Of a stretch of 37,568 bases of DNA, positions 32,736 through 37,568 are shown piece after piece (the first letter of the stretch is position 1; every line of letters starts with the position of its first letter). The DNA comes from Halieaceae bacterium. Its GTDB lineage: Bacteria; Pseudomonadota; Gammaproteobacteria; Pseudomonadales; Halieaceae. A model generated the notes under the pieces. It ran no database searches. It had not been told where the DNA came from and saw nothing but the letters and a program-made list of their open reading frames with translations. The DNA is taken from assembly GCA_902613175.1 (NCBI GenBank), contig CACMGJ010000001.1, positions 1 through 37,568 of the forward strand, read 5' to 3'. The translations under genes were made by a program, and so were the position numbers.

Positions 32736-33263
32736 GTGAGTGATAAGAAAAATGAACTAACCGGCGCTGGTTTGTACACGCCGGAACAAAAGTTACGCCG
32801 AGACCAGACGGTCTGGACGCTGGTGCAGGGGGTGCTGGCACCGCTTCAGTTTTTGGTTTTTGCAGTCAGCGCGGTTTTTGTTGTGAATTTCTTGCTGAAT
32901 GGGACGGGGCTATTTGCTGCCACCGTTTCGGTCGTCATGAAGACAGGCATTCTCTACACCATCATGGTTACTGGTGCGATCTGGGAAAAGGTCGTCTTTG
33001 GTCGTTATCTATTTGCATCGGCGTTTTTCTGGGAAGACGTCGTCAGCATGGGTGTTATTGCGCTCCATACGCTTTATCTGGTCATGCTGTTGGCTGGCTG
33101 GGGTACTCCTCAGGAGCAAATGTGGATCGCGCTTGCAGCCTATGCGGCTTATGTCGTCAACGCAGTGCAGTTTCTCAAGAAATTCCAGCTTGCGAGAGCA
33201 ACGTCGGTAGAGACGGTAACGTCATACACGACCGATGAGATGCCCGTAGGTGCGCGCTCATGA
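32736..33263 (+). CDS. bchF: 2-vinyl bacteriochlorophyllide hydratase BchF
   Basis: This 175-residue membrane protein adds water to the C3 vinyl group on the way to bacteriochlorophyll a. It has the BchF pattern 'LYTPEQKLRRDQTVWTLVQGVLAPLQFLVFAVSAVFVVNFL', 'VVMKTGILYTIMVTGAIWEKVVFGRYLFASAFFWEDVVSMGVIALHTLYL' and 'YAAYVVNAVQFLKKFQLARA', with about four helices. The start is GTG 32736, with GGGGA upstream. Its stop overlaps the bchN start in ATGA. It opens the divergent operon that faces ppsR. Confidence 0.95.
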   Translation: MSDKKNELTGAGLYTPEQKLRRDQTVWTLVQGVLAPLQFLVFAVSAVFVVNFLLNGTGLFAATVSVVMKTGILYTIMVTGAIWEKVVFGRYLFASAFFWEDVVSMGVIALHTLYLVMLLAGWGTPQEQMWIALAAYAAYVVNAVQFLKKFQLARATSVETVTSYTTDEMPVGARS

Positions 33264-34549
33264 GTTCTGTTATTGCAAGTAGCGTAGCTGAGCATCATCC
33301 GGGTCCTCAGACACAAGAGCGAGGTCAAAGAGCCGTCTTCTGCGGCCTCACATCCATTATATGGTTGCATCGCCGAATTCAGGATGCCTTCTTCCTTGTT
33401 GTTGGCTCGCGAACTTGTGCGCACCTTATTCAATCGGCGGCCGGCGTAATGATCTTTGCGGAGCCGCGTTTTGCGACCGCCATCCTGGGAGAGAGAGACC
33501 TCGCTGGCATGGCTGATTGCCATGAGGAGCTTGATCGCGTGGTGAGCGAATTGATTGCGCGTCGCTCCGGTATTAACCGCCTCTTTCTTGTGGGCTCCTG
33601 CCCCTCCGAGGTAATTAAACTTGATCTGGAGACTGCTGCCGCCAAGCTGCAGGTCAAACACGAAAATCGTGTACGCATTTCTGCCTTCAGTGGGAGCGGC
33701 ATTGAAACAACCTTCACTCAAGGTGAAGACCAGTGCCTGAAAAGCACAATTGCTGAGTTGCCCGCGCTCGAAGCCTCGAAAGAAAATCTCATCGTCTTGG
33801 GAACGGTCTCGGATATTGTTGAGGATCAGTTCCGGCGCTTATTAGACGAATTAGACATCAAAGATGTTCACTTTTACCCCGGGCGCAAGGCCGGTGACTT
33901 GCCGGCGGTGGGTAAAGGTACGCGCGTTATAGCGGCGCAACCGTTTGTTGGTGAAACGGCGCGAGCCCTAATAGCACGAGGCGCTAATTTGATTAGCGCA
34001 CCCTTCCCGTTGGGTGCCGAAGGCAGTAAAGCGTGGTTTGAGTCAGTTGCCGAAGCATACGGCGTCGATTCGCAACGGACAGAGCAAGTACTTGAACTGC
34101 CGTATCAGCGCGCAAAGCGAGCGGTATCGGTGCATCGCTCAAAGCTCGAGGGCAAACGCATTCACTTCTTGCCCGACTCACAACTTGAAATTCCGATGGC
34201 CCGTTTCCTGTCAGAGGAGTGTGGCTTGGGCATCAATGAGGTTGGCACCCCTTTTCATGATCAATTAGTGATGCGGGCAGAGTTGGCTCGTTTGCGAAAG
34301 GATGTGCCTATGGTTGAGGGACAGGATCTCGACCCTGCATTGGCTCGAGTTCGAGCCTCGCGGCCCGATTTAACCGTCTGCGGGATGGGTATTGCCAACG
34401 CGCTTGAGTCAGAGGGGCTACGAACTAAGTGGTCGATTGAGCTTGTTTTTTCACCCGTTCAGGGATTTGACCAAGCCGGCGATCTGGCAGGTCTTTTTGC
34501 CAAGCCCTTGGCACGCGAAGACATACTGGAGGTGGGGTCATGGAGCTGA
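33260..34549 (+). CDS. bchN: Dark-operative protochlorophyllide reductase subunit BchN
   Basis: This is a 429-residue component of the nitrogenase-like enzyme that reduces ring D of protochlorophyllide without light. Cys28 ([15 protein letters not shown]), Cys53 (GSRTCAHL) and Cys114 (VGSCPSEVI) match the three cluster ligands that BchN gives to the NB-cluster; the fourth ligand comes from BchB. The start overlaps bchF by four bases and the stop overlaps bchB by ten, so translation is coupled. Length and motifs are normal. Electrons come from BchL, which is not in this window. Confidence 0.97.
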   Translation: MSSVIASSVAEHHPGPQTQERGQRAVFCGLTSIIWLHRRIQDAFFLVVGSRTCAHLIQSAAGVMIFAEPRFATAILGERDLAGMADCHEELDRVVSELIARRSGINRLFLVGSCPSEVIKLDLETAAAKLQVKHENRVRISAFSGSGIETTFTQGEDQCLKSTIAELPALEASKENLIVLGTVSDIVEDQFRRLLDELDIKDVHFYPGRKAGDLPAVGKGTRVIAAQPFVGETARALIARGANLISAPFPLGAEGSKAWFESVAEAYGVDSQRTEQVLELPYQRAKRAVSVHRSKLEGKRIHFLPDSQLEIPMARFLSEECGLGINEVGTPFHDQLVMRAELARLRKDVPMVEGQDLDPALARVRASRPDLTVCGMGIANALESEGLRTKWSIELVFSPVQGFDQAGDLAGLFAKPLAREDILEVGSWS

Positions 34550-36099
34550 CGCTATGGACTTATGAAGGTCCGCCCCACGTGGGCGCGATCCGTATTGCCG
34601 CATCGATGCGCGACGTTCACCTGATGTTGCACTCACCGCAGGGAGACACCTACGCCGATTTGCTGTTCACGATGATTGAACGGGAAGGTCAAAGACCACC
34701 GGTTACGTATACGACATTCCAAGCACGCGATCTGGGTTCCTCGACAGCCGAGATGGTTGTTAATTCATTGCGTGAATGCGCCGAGCGCTTTAAGCCTCAG
34801 GTGTTAATGGTGGCTGATTCCTGTACCGCTGAGCTCATACAAGATCAGCCCGGTGCATTAGCTCTAGGCGCCAATCTTCCGGTGCCCGTGATCCCTCTGG
34901 AAATGGCCGCTTACACCCGAAAAGAGAACTGGGGTGCGGCGGAAACGTTTTATCAATTGGTCCGTGGACTACTGTCTCGTCAAGCGCCACCACCCGGAAC
35001 CGAGCGGCCACCTCGAGACGTCAATACGATGCCAAGTGTGAATCTTCTCGGCCCCACGAAGCTCGGGTTTAGGTGTCGTGATGACGTCGTTGAGATAGAG
35101 CGCTTATTGAGGTCCATGGGTGTGGACGTCAATGTGGTTGCGCCCCTGGGCGCCTCTCCACAGGACTTGCAAGCCATTCCCAAGGCCGACGCTAATATCA
35201 ATCTCTGTCCCGAAGTATCGGATTTAACCTGTAGTTGGCTCGCTCGAACATTCGGGATGCCAACCATTAGCACGATTCCAATGGGCTGGGGTGCCACGCG
35301 TGACTTCATCGCTGAGGTCGCAGCGGTACTGGATTTAGATATCAATGTTGACGCGGTTGGAGAGTCTCGCCTGCCTTGGTATTCACGCTCGATTGATTCG
35401 ACCTACCTAACTGGCAAACGGGTATTCGTGTTTGCTGACGGTAGTCATGCGATTGCTGCGGCGAGGGTTGCTCGCGATGAAATGGGATTTGAGGTTGTCG
35501 GTTTAGGCACCTATAGCAGAGAGCGAGCCCGCGATGTTCGTGCGGCTGCCAAGGAATATGGCTTAGAAGCGCTCATCACAGATAATTACCTCGAGGTTGA
35601 AGCCAAAGTTCAAGAGCTGCAGCCCGAGATGGTACTGGGAACCCAGATGGAGCGGCATATCGCTAAGCGACTTGGGATTCCATGTGCTGTTATTTCAACT
35701 CCGGCGCACGTCCAGGATTACCCGGCCCGATACTCGCCTCAGATGGGATTCGAGGGTGCAAACGTATTGTTCGACACCTGGGTTCATCCGCTGATCATGG
35801 GCCTTGAAGAGCATCTTTTACATATGTTCCGTGATGACTTCGAATTCAACGACAGTGTTGGGCCCTCGCATTTGGGGAGTGAAGGAGAGGGTTCTCGAGC
35901 TAAAGGTTCACCGGACGATAGCCAATCAGATGATGGTGCGGTCGTCTGGGCATTTGACGCCGAGAAGGAGCTCAAAAAGATTCCATTTTTTGTCAGAGGA
36001 AAAGCTCGACGAAATACAGAGAGATTTGCATTCGAGCACGGACTTACCACTATCGAAGTAGACACGCTCTATGACGCGAAAGCACACTTCAGCAACTGA
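34540..36099 (+). CDS. bchB: Dark-operative protochlorophyllide reductase subunit BchB
   Basis: This is a 519-residue partner of BchN. Asp36 ([12 protein letters not shown]) is the unusual Asp ligand of the 4Fe-4S cluster in this family, and '[16 protein letters not shown]' holds the conserved Cys near the catalytic site. The start '[20 protein letters not shown]' is the family's usual N-terminus. The C-terminal part (about 480-519, '[37 protein letters not shown]') is the PCP-reductase domain that covers the substrate. A charged, Ser/Asp-rich linker (about 445-468) precedes it. The end overlaps bchH by 29 bases. Confidence 0.97.
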   Translation: MELTLWTYEGPPHVGAIRIAASMRDVHLMLHSPQGDTYADLLFTMIEREGQRPPVTYTTFQARDLGSSTAEMVVNSLRECAERFKPQVLMVADSCTAELIQDQPGALALGANLPVPVIPLEMAAYTRKENWGAAETFYQLVRGLLSRQAPPPGTERPPRDVNTMPSVNLLGPTKLGFRCRDDVVEIERLLRSMGVDVNVVAPLGASPQDLQAIPKADANINLCPEVSDLTCSWLARTFGMPTISTIPMGWGATRDFIAEVAAVLDLDINVDAVGESRLPWYSRSIDSTYLTGKRVFVFADGSHAIAAARVARDEMGFEVVGLGTYSRERARDVRAAAKEYGLEALITDNYLEVEAKVQELQPEMVLGTQMERHIAKRLGIPCAVISTPAHVQDYPARYSPQMGFEGANVLFDTWVHPLIMGLEEHLLHMFRDDFEFNDSVGPSHLGSEGEGSRAKGSPDDSQSDDGAVVWAFDAEKELKKIPFFVRGKARRNTERFAFEHGLTTIEVDTLYDAKAHFSN

Positions 36100-37568
36100 C
36101 GAAGCGACGCCGATAAAAGTCGTCCTTGTCACACTTGATAACCATGTTAATGGTGCTATAGCTCGGGCGGAAAAACGATTAACCCATGACTTGCCCGGTA
36201 TCGACTTTAGAAGCTTTGCCGCGACCGAATGGGATGCAGACTCTCGGTCATTAACCGATTGCAGGGATGCGATCGCTGAGGGCGACATAATCATTGTCAC
36301 CATGTTGTTTATGGAGCCCCATATAAAGGCAATTTCCGATGCGCTAGCTGCGCGACGCGAAGCTTGCGATGCCATGGTGTGCTGTATGTCGGCACCTGAG
36401 GTCATGCAGTACACCCGGATGGACCGGTTCACAATGGACGGTGAACCTTCAGGTCCCATCGCATTACTTAAACGTCTCCGAGGCACGCCGAAAGATGGAA
36501 AGCCCGCCGCCTCAGGGGAGAGGCAGCTTGCGATGTTGCGGCGTTTGCCCCGCATACTTCGGTTTATTCCCGGGACTGCTCAAGATGTCAGGGCCTACTT
36601 CCTCACGCTGCAATACTGGCTCGCTGGATCTGAGGACAATCTCACCCGGATGGTGAGCTTCCTGATTCATCGCTATGCCGCGGGCCCTCGCGAGGTGCTC
36701 CGAAAAATCGCGCGGGAAGAGCCTCCGATCGAGTATCCCGACGTCGGTGTGTACCAACTTGAGGGTCGTCAGCGCATTGTCGATTCGGTCGATGAAATAT
36801 CGGCGCCAGATCAACATGCCGGAACCGTTGGCTTATTGTTGATGCGCTCCTACGCGCTTGCGGGTAATACCCGTCACTATGATGCGGTAATAAAAGCTTT
36901 GGAAGCACGAGGTCTTAAGGTGATTCCCGCCTTCGCTGCCGGATTGGATGCACGTCCTGCCGCTAGGCGCTTCTTCATGGAGCATGACCAACCCATTGTA
37001 GATGCAGTGGTCTCGTTAACGGGTTTCTCGCTCGTTGGCGGGCCCGCGTACAACGATACTGAGGCGGCACAAGCCATGTTGGCCGAGTTAAATGTGCCTT
37101 ATCTTGCCGTTCAGGCCCTCGAATTCCAGAGCATTAACCAGTGGCGTGACTCTCCTATGGGACTTATGCCAGTCGAAGCCACCATTATGGTTGCGATTCC
37201 TGAACTCGATGGCGCCACGGGACCCATGGTCTTCAGTGGTCGTGATCGAGAGGATCCGAAGCGTTCCTTTGATATGAGCCCTGAAGTTGAGCGCATTGAC
37301 CGATTGGCAGATCGCGTTCACAAGCTGGTAAAGCTCCGGCGAACAACGCGAGCAGACCGCAAAATCAGTATTACCCTATTTAACTTTCCACCCAACAGCG
37401 GAGCGATGGGAACGGCTGCGCATTTGAGCGTTTTTGAGTCAGTGCTCAATACACTCCGAGCCCTCGATAAGGCGGGTTATCAGGTTGAGCTACCTGAAAG
37501 CGTTGATGCGCTTCGAGGGGCATTACTAGTCGGAAACTCAGAGCAGTACGGTGCCGAAGCAAATGTAC
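36071..37568 (+). CDS. bchH: Magnesium chelatase subunit BchH (partial, 3' end outside window)
   Basis: The frame from the ATG at 36071 runs open to the window edge, about 499 of the roughly 1200 residues usual for BchH. It reads '[22 protein letters not shown]', '[19 protein letters not shown]', '[20 protein letters not shown]', '[28 protein letters not shown]', '[45 protein letters not shown]' and '[29 protein letters not shown]', all typical. BchH binds protoporphyrin IX and, with BchI and BchD, inserts Mg2+ as the first committed step. The start lies inside the end of bchB. BchI, BchD, BchL and BchM are not in this window. Confidence 0.96.
   Translation, partial: MTRKHTSATDEATPIKVVLVTLDNHVNGAIARAEKRLTHDLPGIDFRSFAATEWDADSRSLTDCRDAIAEGDIIIVTMLFMEPHIKAISDALAARREACDAMVCCMSAPEVMQYTRMDRFTMDGEPSGPIALLKRLRGTPKDGKPAASGERQLAMLRRLPRILRFIPGTAQDVRAYFLTLQYWLAGSEDNLTRMVSFLIHRYAAGPREVLRKIAREEPPIEYPDVGVYQLEGRQRIVDSVDEISAPDQHAGTVGLLLMRSYALAGNTRHYDAVIKALEARGLKVIPAFAAGLDARPAARRFFMEHDQPIVDAVVSLTGFSLVGGPAYNDTEAAQAMLAELNVPYLAVQALEFQSINQWRDSPMGLMPVEATIMVAIPELDGATGPMVFSGRDREDPKRSFDMSPEVERIDRLADRVHKLVKLRRTTRADRKISITLFNFPPNSGAMGTAAHLSVFESVLNTLRALDKAGYQVELPESVDALRGALLVGNSEQYGAEANV

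Noticed and set aside
33149-33721. 190-codon minus-strand frame over bchF and bchN
   Set aside because: Antisense to two clear genes with intact ligands; no independent signal.
35926-36555. 209-codon minus-strand frame over the bchB-bchH junction
   Set aside because: It covers two well supported pigment genes on the other strand; no ribosome site or family features are seen.

Overview
The window most likely comes from a marine, aerobic anoxygenic phototrophic gammaproteobacterium, probably of the OM60/NOR5 (Halieaceae) type. This is inferred from gene content: a bacteriochlorophyll a gene cluster with the oxygen-dependent cyclase acsF, the repressor ppsR and a BLUF photoreceptor, next to gammaproteobacterial housekeeping genes. 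No species can be named from the sequence alone.

Region 1 (1-9.6 kb) is an accessory stretch that looks more AT-rich than the rest. It carries a partial esterase lipoprotein, a DUF3047 secreted protein, a small phage-packaging-type protein beside a degenerate tRNA-Pro(GGG) 3' copy (a probable attachment-site scar), and a selenium-binding-protein-like lipoprotein. It also holds five small proteins of dimeric alpha/beta-barrel (ABM-like) appearance, three of them exported with paired cysteines, a MotA-like mini-protein with a premature stop, another small membrane protein and a secreted thermonuclease.

Region 2 (9.6-25.6 kb) is mixed metabolism. It holds a globin interrupted by one in-frame TAG, a CoA-acylating aldehyde dehydrogenase, a secreted SnoaL/NTF2-like protein and a carotenoid cleavage oxygenase. 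A TmpA/TmpB-like oxygenase pair follows, with a frameshift in the tmpB partner, then moeA-mobA for molybdenum cofactor, a Tat-signal aminotransferase and an amidohydrolase lipoprotein. It ends with a divergent pair of peptidoglycan-peptide hydrolases (VanX-like and LD-carboxypeptidase), an AhpD-like protein, a hotdog thioesterase and an SPFH/NfeD pair.

Region 3 (25.6 kb to the end) is the photosynthesis gene cluster. A BLUF gene is divergent from acsF. acsF converges on a leftward unit ppsR-bchG-bch2-bchP-small membrane protein. Divergent from ppsR runs the tightly overlapping operon bchF-bchN-bchB-bchH, the last gene cut by the window end. A perfect TGT-N12-ACA PpsR box overlaps a TTGACA -35 element in the ppsR-bchF gap. 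Together these genes make bacteriochlorophyll a from protoporphyrin IX (bchH, acsF, bchN/bchB, bchF, bchG, bchP) under light and redox control.

The points most worth a second look are three otherwise intact genes each broken by a single event (TAA, TAG, one-base shift), the BLUF-acsF-PpsR arrangement with its inverted repeats, the unknown small membrane protein inside the pigment operon, and the cluster of exported cysteine-paired proteins.
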